From an uncultured Desulfotignum sp. (GTDB lineage Bacteria; Desulfobacterota; Desulfobacteria; Desulfobacterales; Desulfobacteraceae), in contig CALGAJ010000057.1 in NCBI GenBank assembly GCA_937951975.1, positions 1 through 7,762 on the forward strand: a stretch of 7,762 nucleotides of DNA, given 5' to 3'. The stretch's first letter is position 1. Every line of letters begins with the position of its first letter. Shown here piece after piece: positions 1-6,378 of the stretch. The translations under genes were made by a program, and so were the position numbers. The notes under the pieces are model-generated. The model was not told where the DNA came from. It saw only the letters and a list, made by a program, of their open reading frames with translations, and did no database searches.

Positions 1-2
1 AA

Positions 3-305
3 AGAACCGGAGAATGCGGGGATACGGTTGAATTTTTCATCAAGGTGAAAGACGGTGTACTGGATGTGGTGTCTTTCATGACCCATGGATGCCTGAACAC
101 CACTGCCAGCTGCAACGCAGTGGTGTTTCTCGCCCGGGGAAAAACCATTGATCAGGCATGGGAAATTACCCCGGAACAGGTGGTGGATTATCTTCAGACA
201 TTGCCCCCGGATCATGAACACTGCGCCCAGCTGGCTGTGGGTGGCCTGTATCTGGCATTGTCCGACTTTCAGTCCAGGCGGACTCAAAGGGCCAAAACCG
301 CGTAA
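3..305 (+). CDS. NifU/IscU-type iron-sulfur cluster scaffold protein, 3' part
   Basis: The reading frame is open from the left edge, so the true start lies outside the window; about 100 residues are visible, against roughly 125-130 for a whole IscU. Three cysteines sit as in the IscU/NifU N-terminal domain: Cys of CGD (bases 15-17, with the conserved Asp two residues on), Cys of HGC (90-92) and Cys of EHC (222-224). Their spacings of 25 and 44 residues are close to the 26 and 43 of E. coli IscU. The segment LPPDHEHCAQLA matches the LPPxKxHCSxLA region of the family. Such proteins assemble [2Fe-2S]/[4Fe-4S] clusters in the cytoplasm and hand them to apoproteins. The gene ends 17 bases before tmcD and is probably cotranscribed with it; I infer that it may serve the Fe-S proteins encoded nearby. 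The first GTG in view (45) is an internal valine, not a start. Confidence 0.85.
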   Translation, partial: RTGECGDTVEFFIKVKDGVLDVVSFMTHGCLNTTASCNAVVFLARGKTIDQAWEITPEQVVDYLQTLPPDHEHCAQLAVGGLYLALSDFQSRRTQRAKTA

Positions 306-322
306 GAATTCGGAGAAAAATT

Positions 323-1564
323 ATGAACGGAAAGACATCGTGGGACTGGGAGACGGAGTTAAAGGAAGTACCGTTTGACGAATGGAAAACCCGTTTCAAT
401 TGGGTTCAGGCTCCCCAGGTGAGTCAAAATGGGGAAAATATTGCCGCTGTTGTCAACCTGGACGACATGGCGTTCAGTGTCTGTGTGAACGGAAAGATCT
501 GGGAAGGTGAATACGAGAAGATCTGGAGCTTGACACCGGTTTCAGACAGCGGGTTTGCAGCTTTTGTGGCCCGGGATGAGGAATGGACACTGTCAGTGAA
601 TGGACAGGAATGGACCCACTGGTGCGATTTCATATGGCAGATGATGAAAAGTCAGGATGGGCGGGTTCTGGGGGCAGCGTTTCAGTCGGATTCGGAATAC
701 GGGGTGATTGTGAACGACACCCCCTGGGAAGACCGGTATGAAAATCTGACCGGCGCGGTCATGACTGCAAACGGTACGTCTGCGGCTGTGGTCCAGGTGG
801 CATCCATGCCGGGAGCGGATGTGGAGGCCTTCAGAAAAGGTGTTTTCAGTGTGGCCTGCAATGGCATTCCGGAAGACCGTCGGTTTTTGAATATCTGGGA
901 CATCAGCTTTGATAGCGCCGGCAGACAGATCGGATATGGGGTCCGCACGGACCGGGAAACTTACGGCATTGTCCAGAATGATACCTTGTGGGAAAACCGG
1001 TTTGAATCGGTGTGGAAACCGGAATTTCTGGATGAGAATTCACTGCTGGCCCCGGTCCGAATCAACGGAAAATGGCAGTTGTATAAAAACGATGCCCCTT
1101 TCTGGAAAAGGCGGTATGATCAGCTCTGGCATCTGACCCTGTCTCCCGACGGAAAGGATGTGGCCGCCATTGTCTCCACCCCATACGGCCGCTGGAGTGT
1201 GGCCGTCAACGATACCGTGTGGGATGTAACCTGGGATACGATGATCTCTGATATTCATTTTTCCAAAGACGGGTCAAGCCTGGCAGCGGTCTACAAGCAC
1301 AAAGATGTCTGGGATCTTGCTGTCAATCAGACCTCCTGGGAGATGGCAGCGGACATGGTGTTTGTTCCCTGTATGAGTCCGGATGGCCGGGTGGTGGCCG
1401 TGGTCATTCAGAAACAGGGTCAATATCAGCTGGTGGTCAATAAAAAAACAGTGGCGTCCGGATTCAGTTTCATGGCGGATCCGGTGATCAGTTCAGACGG
1501 ATCCAAAGTGCTGCTCAAAGGCATTGAAAACGGCATTTATAAACGCCGGATCATCCGTGTGTAA
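323..1564 (+). CDS. tmcD: TmcD, tryptophan-rich cytoplasmic subunit of the Tmc redox complex
   Basis: This 413-residue protein has no signal peptide or membrane helix and contains about 22 tryptophans (over 5%), matching the Trp-rich cytoplasmic subunit described for the Tmc complex of Desulfovibrio. The body is built from a recurring unit centred on V-x-V-N-[GD]-x-x-W. The Asn of the nine copies falls at residues 56, 93, 131, 180, 219, 256, 296, 335 and 373, a period near 38, and most copies have Trp four residues later. Between them are strands with S-x-DG turns (for example residues 274-277, 314-317, 352-355 and 391-393), as in WD40-like or PD40 beta-propellers. A propeller fold is therefore likely, though I infer it from the repeats only. 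The ATG has GGAG at 312-315. It is followed at 29 bases by tmcC. The name rests on position next to tmcCBA plus Trp content; the precise role in the complex is not known to me. Confidence 0.83.
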   Translation: MNGKTSWDWETELKEVPFDEWKTRFNWVQAPQVSQNGENIAAVVNLDDMAFSVCVNGKIWEGEYEKIWSLTPVSDSGFAAFVARDEEWTLSVNGQEWTHWCDFIWQMMKSQDGRVLGAAFQSDSEYGVIVNDTPWEDRYENLTGAVMTANGTSAAVVQVASMPGADVEAFRKGVFSVACNGIPEDRRFLNIWDISFDSAGRQIGYGVRTDRETYGIVQNDTLWENRFESVWKPEFLDENSLLAPVRINGKWQLYKNDAPFWKRRYDQLWHLTLSPDGKDVAAIVSTPYGRWSVAVNDTVWDVTWDTMISDIHFSKDGSSLAAVYKHKDVWDLAVNQTSWEMAADMVFVPCMSPDGRVVAVVIQKQGQYQLVVNKKTVASGFSFMADPVISSDGSKVLLKGIENGIYKRRIIRV

Positions 1565-1593
1565 TCCCGGCAAAATTTTTAAAGGAGACGGCA

Positions 1594-2253
1594 ATGAACA
1601 GTTTTATCGCCTTTATCATGGGCCCGATGGTCTGGATATCGGTTATCATATTTCTGGGCGGATTGATTTTTAAGCTGGTGGGCATCTTAGGTGCTGTCCG
1701 CCAAAAGGAACCCTATATTTATTCGTATGTGACCCTGAAACACAGTCTGCGATCCATCGGGGCCTGGTTGATTCCCTTTTTTCCCAGAAGCGCCCGATTG
1801 AGTCCCGTCTATTACGGGATATCCTATCTGTTTCACATTCTGTTGTTTCTGGTGCCGCTGTTTCTTGCATCCCATATCGTGCTGATCAATGAAGCATTTC
1901 AAATATCCTGGCCCGCCCTGAATGATTCAGTGGCTGATGTGCTGACCCTGGGGGTGATTGCGGCGCTGATCTTTTTTGCCGTCCGCCGGATCCGGGTGCC
2001 GGAGGTGAAATATCTGACCGGTGCCATGGATTATCTGTTGATTCTGGTGGTGTTGCTGCCTTTTTTGACAGGGTTTCTGGCCTATCATCAGTGGGTTGCC
2101 TATCAATGGATCACTGTGATTCACATATTGTCCGGAGAACTGATGCTTATCATTATCCCGTTTTCCCGGTTTTCCCATATGCTGAACGCACCGTTGACCC
2201 GGGCCTACATGGGGTCTGAATTCGGTCATGTCAGACAGGCAAGAGACTGGTAG
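1594..2253 (+). CDS. tmcC: TmcC, integral membrane cytochrome b-type subunit of the Tmc complex
   Basis: The 219-residue protein has five predicted membrane helices at about residues 8-33, 72-97, 112-131, 143-165 and 172-195. This is the topology of the NarI-like gamma-subunit family, which also includes the membrane subunits of Dsr and Hmc complexes. Histidines suited to bind two b haems are in helix 2 (His81, His94) and helix 5 (His177, His195). The 18-residue spacing in helix 5 equals that of His187/His205 in E. coli NarI, while the helix 2 spacing of 13 differs from NarI's 10, so the helix 2 assignment is less sure. Its role would be to carry electrons across the membrane between periplasmic TmcA and cytoplasmic TmcB, possibly through a quinone site. 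The start has a strong AAAGGAG at 1581-1587, six bases upstream of the ATG. No other protein family fits better. Confidence 0.85.
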   Translation: MNSFIAFIMGPMVWISVIIFLGGLIFKLVGILGAVRQKEPYIYSYVTLKHSLRSIGAWLIPFFPRSARLSPVYYGISYLFHILLFLVPLFLASHIVLINEAFQISWPALNDSVADVLTLGVIAALIFFAVRRIRVPEVKYLTGAMDYLLILVVLLPFLTGFLAYHQWVAYQWITVIHILSGELMLIIIPFSRFSHMLNAPLTRAYMGSEFGHVRQARDW

Positions 2254-2267
2254 GAGGAAAAATTTCA

Positions 2268-3626
2268 ATGCAAACAAAGGAAAACGCCATGACTGACACA
2301 CCTTCAGCTGTTGAGAAACCGACGGACCCTGCCATTGAATCCGGGCTTGAACGACTGACTCCGGAACGGATCCGGCAGGTCATTCAACAGGTTTTGAAAA
2401 AAGAAACCGGTCCCCGGTTCAAAGCCTACGTGGAAACCTGCATGCGATGTGGCCTGTGTGCCGACGCGTGCAGTTATTTTCTGTCCAATGACCGGGATCC
2501 CCAGTTCATGCCGGCGGCCAAGGTGAAAAATACTGTCTGGCAGATGCTGAAAAAAGATGGAAATGTCTCCAGAGATTTTCTCCGGCGGGCCGTGCGTATT
2601 TCCCATCTGGAGTGCAATGCTTGCAAACGATGTGCCATGTACTGCCCCTTCGGCATCGACATCGCCTATATGATGCTGCTGGTGCGTCGAATCTGCCATA
2701 AGCTGGAAATCACACCCCAGTACATACAGGATACGGTCAATTCCCATTCCGTGACACTGAATCAGATGTGGGTCAAGGATGACGAATGGATCGACACTCT
2801 GCAGTGGCAGGAGGAAGATGCCCGAGATGAGTTTGAAGACCTGCAGATTCCCCTGGACAAGGTCGGCGCGGATATCATGTATTCCGTGATCGCGCCGGAA
2901 CCCAAATTCCAGGCCGGATTGATTTATCAGGCCGCCACCATGATGCACGCGGCCGGCATGGACTGGACCATGCCATCCAGCCCGGGCTGGGACAACAGCA
3001 ACATGGCCATGTATACCGGAGACAATGAAATTTCAGGCCGCATTGCCCGGAAATTCTTTGAAACCGCAGCAAAACTGCGGGTCAAACGCATTGTCATGGG
3101 GGAGTGCGGTCACGCGTTCCGGTCGGTGTACGATATGGGCAACCGCTGGAACTCCTGGGTGATGCCGCCTTTTGAGGTCGTGCATGCGCTGGCGTTTTAT
3201 CATGAACTGCTCACCCAGGGACGGATCACCATCAAGGAAAAATACAAAAAAAAGGTGACGCTGCACGACCCCTGTAATGTGTCCCGGGGGCGGGGACTGC
3301 ATGACAAAGCCAGGGAAGTGGTGAACCTGGTATGCAAAGATTTTGTGGAGATGACACCCAACCGGGAGCACAACTACTGCTGCGGGGCCGGCGGCGGGGT
3401 CATCAACTGCGGACCGCCCTACAAAGGGGAACGCATGGTGAACAACCGGGTCAAAGCGGAACAGCTTGCCGCCACCGGAGCCGAAGTGCTTATCGCGCCT
3501 TGTCACAATTGTCACAGCGGGCTGGAAGATATTATTCAACACTATGATTTGAAGATGGAGATCAAGTTTCTGGGGGACCTGATATATGAAACCATGGAAA
3601 AGAAAATTTATGAGCCGGAGGCATGA
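2268..3626 (+). CDS. tmcB: TmcB, HdrD/HmcF-like Fe-S protein with CCG domain
   Basis: A 452-residue cytoplasmic Fe-S protein. Two ferredoxin-type [4Fe-4S] sites are visible: Cys58/61/64/68 (CMRCGLCADAC) and Cys116/119/122/126 (CNACKRCAMYCP). The C-terminal half holds a canonical CCG domain: Cys336 (HDPC), Cys371-Cys372-Gly (CCGAGGG) and Cys412/Cys415 (PCHNC). In HdrB/HdrD this motif binds the unusual catalytic [4Fe-4S] cluster of heterodisulfide reductase. The first CCG-like domain is degenerate, with SPGWDNSN where CCG would be and a lone Cys280 in GECGHA; I believe this is also seen in DsrK/HmcF relatives. The protein is expected to exchange electrons with a cytoplasmic partner, perhaps by thiol/disulfide chemistry. 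Two starts are possible: ATG 2268 (AGGAGG at 2252-2257, overlapping the tmcC stop, spacing 10) and ATG 2289 (AAAGGA at 2276-2281, spacing 7); the first seven residues are therefore uncertain. Confidence 0.92.
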   Translation: MQTKENAMTDTPSAVEKPTDPAIESGLERLTPERIRQVIQQVLKKETGPRFKAYVETCMRCGLCADACSYFLSNDRDPQFMPAAKVKNTVWQMLKKDGNVSRDFLRRAVRISHLECNACKRCAMYCPFGIDIAYMMLLVRRICHKLEITPQYIQDTVNSHSVTLNQMWVKDDEWIDTLQWQEEDARDEFEDLQIPLDKVGADIMYSVIAPEPKFQAGLIYQAATMMHAAGMDWTMPSSPGWDNSNMAMYTGDNEISGRIARKFFETAAKLRVKRIVMGECGHAFRSVYDMGNRWNSWVMPPFEVVHALAFYHELLTQGRITIKEKYKKKVTLHDPCNVSRGRGLHDKAREVVNLVCKDFVEMTPNREHNYCCGAGGGVINCGPPYKGERMVNNRVKAEQLAATGAEVLIAPCHNCHSGLEDIIQHYDLKMEIKFLGDLIYETMEKKIYEPEA

Positions 3627-3627
3627 T

Positions 3628-4017
3628 ATGGCATACTCAAACCGTTTCATCATGTTTCTGATCGTGCTTTTTGCCGCAGTCGGAACCGGCTTTTTCAGCT
3701 ATGCAGGACAGGACCTGGAGCGTCTGGATCCCTGGGCGTTTGACTCACCCCGGCGCCCCGGAGCCGTGTTTTCCCATGACGACCATATCTTTCTTCTGGA
3801 TGATGACTGCAGTGTCTGCCATCATGTCTATGAAAACGGTGAACTGATTCCTGATGAAAGCAGTGAAGATCTCTACTGCTCGGACTGTCACAGCCTTAAA
3901 CCGATGCCGGACAATCCCATGCCCCTGGAGGCAGCCTATCACAATTTGTGCAGAGACTGTCATTTCGACCGGGGTGAAGGACCGGTACTGTGCGGTGAAT
4001 GTCACGTCAAAGAATAA
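3628..4017 (+). CDS. tmcA: TmcA, exported tetrahaem cytochrome c3 (type II)
   Basis: A 129-residue periplasmic class III cytochrome. Residues 6-26 form an uncleaved or cleavable hydrophobic signal sequence, with a possible cleavage after SYA (26). Four haem-attachment motifs follow: CSVCH (61-65), CSDCH (84-88), CRDCH (108-112) and CGECH (122-126). The protein has exactly eight histidines: four in the motifs, plus His50, His53, His66 and His105. This is just enough for bis-His ligation of four haems. All four motifs are CxxCH; many type I cytochromes c3 carry two CxxxxCH motifs. The protein is acidic. It should accept electrons from periplasmic hydrogenase or formate dehydrogenase, usually via type I c3, and pass them to TmcC. 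I chose ATG 3628, one base after the tmcB stop, because GGAGG lies at 3617-3621 with a spacing of six and the signal peptide then begins at the N-terminus; the in-frame ATG at 3586 would overlap tmcB and add 14 charged residues. Confidence 0.92.
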   Translation: MAYSNRFIMFLIVLFAAVGTGFFSYAGQDLERLDPWAFDSPRRPGAVFSHDDHIFLLDDDCSVCHHVYENGELIPDESSEDLYCSDCHSLKPMPDNPMPLEAAYHNLCRDCHFDRGEGPVLCGECHVKE

Positions 4018-4027
4018 GGAGACGGCC

Positions 4028-4378
4028 ATGACAAAAAAAATAATGATCGTGGATGATGATCCAGCCATTACACGGTACCTGGAGACATTGTTCAAGGATA
4101 ACGGATTTGACACCTGTATCGCTGATGACGGCAAACAGGCCATGGATGTTTTTCTGGATCAGCAGCCGGACCTGATTACGCTGGATCTGGAAATGCCCGA
4201 AGAATGGGGCCCCCGTTTTTTCCGGAAAATTTCCAAAAAAGGGTATACCACCCCGGTGATTGTCATTTCCGGTCTGTCCGGACGGACCCATTCCATTCCC
4301 AAAGCAGACGCGTTTTTTGCCAAACCTTTCAAACCCGAAGAGGTCCTTGCCAAAGTAAAGGCGGTTCTGGGCGTGTGA
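4028..4378 (+). CDS. Single-domain response regulator (CheY-like receiver)
   Basis: A 116-residue protein that is a receiver domain and nothing else. The acidic pocket is Asp9-Asp10-Asp11, the phosphoacceptor is Asp53 in TLDLEMP, the switch Ser is Ser81 (VISG) and the conserved Lys is Lys99 (AKPF). With no DNA-binding or enzymatic output domain, it probably acts by protein contact or as a phosphate carrier in a relay. The start at 4028 has AAGGAG at 4016-4021, overlapping the tmcA stop, six bases upstream of the ATG; the open frame continues upstream inside tmcA but that part would be out of frame with a real gene. Only 10 bases separate it from tmcA, so it is probably in the tmc transcript. 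The next gene is a histidine kinase that starts with its own receiver; the two receivers are similar at the N-terminus (MTKKIMIVDDD against xTNKILVVDDE). Confidence 0.92.
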   Translation: MTKKIMIVDDDPAITRYLETLFKDNGFDTCIADDGKQAMDVFLDQQPDLITLDLEMPEEWGPRFFRKISKKGYTTPVIVISGLSGRTHSIPKADAFFAKPFKPEEVLAKVKAVLGV

Positions 4379-4391
4379 TTGTTGTGAAATC

Positions 4392-5879
4392 CTGACAAAT
4401 AAAATTCTGGTGGTCGATGACGAGGAGGGAATCCGGGAGGTTCTGGAAATCACGCTCACGGATGCCGGGTATGAGGTGTTGACGGCCGAGAACGGCTTTA
4501 CAGGGCTTGACATGGTCAAGACGCATAAGCCTGATATTGTACTCACGGATATCCGTATGCCCGGCATGGATGGTATGGCGCTGCTTAAAGCGGTCAAGCA
4601 GTCATTTCCTGATATTGAAGTGATCATGATCACCGGATACGGGGATGCCAACCTGGCCATTGAAAGCCTGAAAACCGGAGCGGTTGATTTCATCTCCAAA
4701 CCCGTGAATCAGGATGTGCTTGACATCGCTTTGAAACGGGCGAATGACAGGATCCGCACCCGGGAGAAACTGGCCGACCATACCCGGAACCTGGAATCTC
4801 TGGTGGCGGAAAAGACCCGGAAACTGGCGGAATCAGAAAAACGGTATGTTCAGCTGTTCAACGAGTCACCGGCATATATTTCCATTCTGGACGAACATTT
4901 CCGGATCGTGGAATCCAACAACCGGTTCAAGGACCAGTTCGGGGAAAACCCGGACATGTACTGTTTTCAGGTGCAACAACAACGCACAATCCCCTGTGAC
5001 ACCTGCCCGGTGAAAGAAACCTTTGCCGACGGCCGGTCCCATACTGCGGAAATGGATGTCACGCTCAAGGACGGCCGTGCGCGTCGTTTTTTCATTCAGA
5101 CTTCCGCCATCCCGGACGACAGCGGCTGCATTCGCCATGTCATGGAAATGTGTACGGACATCACGGTTATTCACCAGCTGCAGGACCACCTGGCAGCCCT
5201 GGGTCTGCACATCTCCTCCATTTCCCATGGTATCAAAGGCCTGCTGACCGGGCTGGACGGCGGAGATTACCTGATTCGATCCGGGCTTGAAAAAAAAGAC
5301 TTTGAAAGGATATCCAACGGCTGGGGCATTGTTCGTGAGAACATCTCCAAGATACGGAAAATGGTACTCGATATTCTGTATCATTCCAAGAACCGATCTC
5401 TGGAACTTCAGCCGGTGTCTGTGTTCGATTTCATCCAGGAACTGGTGACCACCATGGATCCCCGCATCCGGAAGGCCGGTATAGAACTGATTCTGGATAC
5501 GCCGAAACCCAGTGACGATTTTCACGTTATCATGGATAAAACCGTGCTGTTCGGTGCCTGTTTGGCCATCCTGGAAAATGCCGTGGATGCCTGTATCAGC
5601 GTGGTACATGACAGAAAAAAAATGACGATCCGCATTCAGGTTTCTGAAACAGCGGACCAGGTGTTGTTCAAAATCAGGGACAACGGCAAAGGTCTTGACA
5701 GACAATACCGGCAAAAAATTTTTTCGCTGTTTTATTCCGATAAGGGGAACAAAGGGACCGGGTTGGGACTTTTCATTGCCCGGCGCTCAGTACATCTCCA
5801 TCAGGGTGAAATCCATGTGGACTCGATTCCTGGAAAATTTACTGAATTTACCATTGCCCTTCCGAAAAAAAGTATCTGA
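4392..5879 (+). CDS. Hybrid sensor histidine kinase: receiver - PAS - HisKA-like - HATPase, probable CTG start
   Basis: Numbered from CTG 4392 the protein has 495 residues and no membrane segment. Order of domains: receiver (about 1-120; Asp-Asp at the first pocket, phosphoacceptor Asp53 in LTDIRMPGMDG, KPV Lys), a charged coiled coil (about 118-150), PAS domain (about 150-260) with a Cys-rich patch PCDTCPV (Cys202/Cys205 plus an upstream Cys), a dimerisation helix with phosphoacceptor His279 (SISHGIKGLL rather than the usual SHELRTPL), and an HATPase domain with N-box Asn396 (LENAVDA), G1 box 430-434 (DNGKG) and G2 box 455-459 (GTGLG). It should autophosphorylate His279 and pass phosphate to its own or the upstream receiver. 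GTG 4410 is the first conventional start, but it would remove beta-strand 1 of the receiver; starting at CTG 4392 lines the sequence up with the upstream regulator and puts the acceptor at Asp53 in both. No good Shine-Dalgarno is visible before either start. The exact start is unsure; the domains are clear. Confidence 0.85.
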   Translation: MTNKILVVDDEEGIREVLEITLTDAGYEVLTAENGFTGLDMVKTHKPDIVLTDIRMPGMDGMALLKAVKQSFPDIEVIMITGYGDANLAIESLKTGAVDFISKPVNQDVLDIALKRANDRIRTREKLADHTRNLESLVAEKTRKLAESEKRYVQLFNESPAYISILDEHFRIVESNNRFKDQFGENPDMYCFQVQQQRTIPCDTCPVKETFADGRSHTAEMDVTLKDGRARRFFIQTSAIPDDSGCIRHVMEMCTDITVIHQLQDHLAALGLHISSISHGIKGLLTGLDGGDYLIRSGLEKKDFERISNGWGIVRENISKIRKMVLDILYHSKNRSLELQPVSVFDFIQELVTTMDPRIRKAGIELILDTPKPSDDFHVIMDKTVLFGACLAILENAVDACISVVHDRKKMTIRIQVSETADQVLFKIRDNGKGLDRQYRQKIFSLFYSDKGNKGTGLGLFIARRSVHLHQGEIHVDSIPGKFTEFTIALPKKSI

Positions 5880-5882
5880 CAT

Positions 5883-5910
5883 TTGACACAATACAGTTTA
5901 TTCTTATGAT
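5883..5910 (+). promoter_or_regulatory. Strong sigma70-type promoter ahead of the acidic-protein operon
   Basis: A perfect -35 hexamer TTGACA (5883-5888) and a -10 hexamer TATGAT (5905-5910, one mismatch to TATAAT) are separated by 16 bases. Transcription would begin near 5917, giving a leader of about 57 bases. It lies four bases after the kinase stop in the only sizeable non-coding gap of the window (5880-5973), exactly where a new transcript would be expected. No clear terminator for the upstream genes is visible in the same gap, so read-through may also occur. Confidence 0.7.
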
Positions 5911-5959
5911 TAACGAAAAGTCATCAAAAATTTTTAAGGGCGTGTGGTTTGAAATATAT

Positions 5960-5966
5960 GGAGGGG
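5960..5966 (+). promoter_or_regulatory. Strong ribosome binding site of the acidic protein gene
   Basis: GGAGGGG lies nine bases (from the end of GGAGG) before ATG 5974. It fixes the start of the acidic protein and suggests good translation. Confidence 0.7.
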
Positions 5967-5973
5967 TTGTTTT

Positions 5974-6378
5974 ATGTCAAAATGGATGACAATCAGTGAC
6001 GCAGTGGATGCGTTTGATCTGTATGACCTGTTCAGCGAGATCATCGACTCTTACAGTGATGAAATGGATGATCCCGATGCCGTTGCATCGGAGCTGACCG
6101 AACTGCTTGAAGAACATGAAGAAGAGTATGAATTTTCAGCAGATTCAGACGGGGATTATGCAGAGAGTTTTGAACGCAATCTGCGGGATGCCATCGGGTA
6201 TGTGTTTGAAGAATTTAATTTGGGCGAATTGCCGGATGTGGAATTTGATGATCCGGATGTGGATGAAGATGATCTGACCGAACTTTACGATGATAAATTT
6301 GATGGGGATATCGAGCATCGGGTCGATCTGGATGCCTATGAAGAAGGCGATGACACTGAGGAAGATGATGCAGATTGA
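5974..6378 (+). CDS. Very acidic small protein of unknown function
   Basis: I do not recognise a family. The 134-residue protein has about 31 Asp and 23 Glu (some 40% of residues) and only about five Lys/Arg, so its isoelectric point must be very low. The N-terminal part (about 1-75) has the pattern of amphipathic helices: hydrophobic residues (Leu, Ile, Phe, Tyr, Val) alternate with acids, and it could fold. The last 50 residues are mostly Asp/Glu, with motifs such as DDPDVDEDD, and are likely disordered or metal/cation binding. It has no Cys, signal peptide or membrane segment. It is the first gene behind a strong promoter and a GGAGG site, which argues for real and substantial expression. 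Its 3' end overlaps the start of the next gene by 11 bases, so the two are probably translationally coupled. Possible roles (DNA mimic, chaperone, cation buffer) are guesses from charge alone. Confidence 0.8.
   Translation: MSKWMTISDAVDAFDLYDLFSEIIDSYSDEMDDPDAVASELTELLEEHEEEYEFSADSDGDYAESFERNLRDAIGYVFEEFNLGELPDVEFDDPDVDEDDLTELYDDKFDGDIEHRVDLDAYEEGDDTEEDDAD

Noticed and set aside
2304..2948. Long minus-strand open frame of 214 codons opposite tmcB (others lie at 3033-3653, 4007-4699, 4866-5714 and 6422-7147)
   Set aside because: They are antisense to clear protein families, the products show no domain pattern, and none has a convincing ribosome site; they are a by-product of codon use on the + strand.
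3586..3627. Upstream in-frame ATG for tmcA, giving 143 residues
   Set aside because: It overlaps tmcB by 41 bases and places 14 mostly charged residues before the signal peptide; ATG 3628 has GGAGG at the right distance.
3854..4027. Open frame extending the response regulator upstream into tmcA
   Set aside because: It runs out of frame through the cytochrome haem motifs; the receiver begins exactly at ATG 4028 with a clear ribosome site.
4356..4412. Programmed +1 frameshift fusing the receiver and the kinase
   Set aside because: The GTG-TGA junction lacks the Shine-Dalgarno and CTT-TGA arrangement of the known prfB site; a CTG start is simpler. It is kept only as an alternative in the findings.
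5924..5940. AAAAATTTTT in the leader of the acidic protein as a terminator
   Set aside because: It is a short A/T palindrome without a GC stem or loop, and it lies downstream of the -10 box inside the expected leader.
6290..6367. Upstream ATG for the GloB-like hydrolase
   Set aside because: The extra residues overlap the acidic protein gene out of frame and do not resemble the family; ATG 6368 gives the normal N-terminal strand.
5974..6378. The acidic open frame as a spurious, low-complexity ORF
   Set aside because: It has a strong promoter, GGAGG site, a mixed hydrophobic/acidic N-terminal half and an 11-base overlap with the next gene, all of which point to a real gene.
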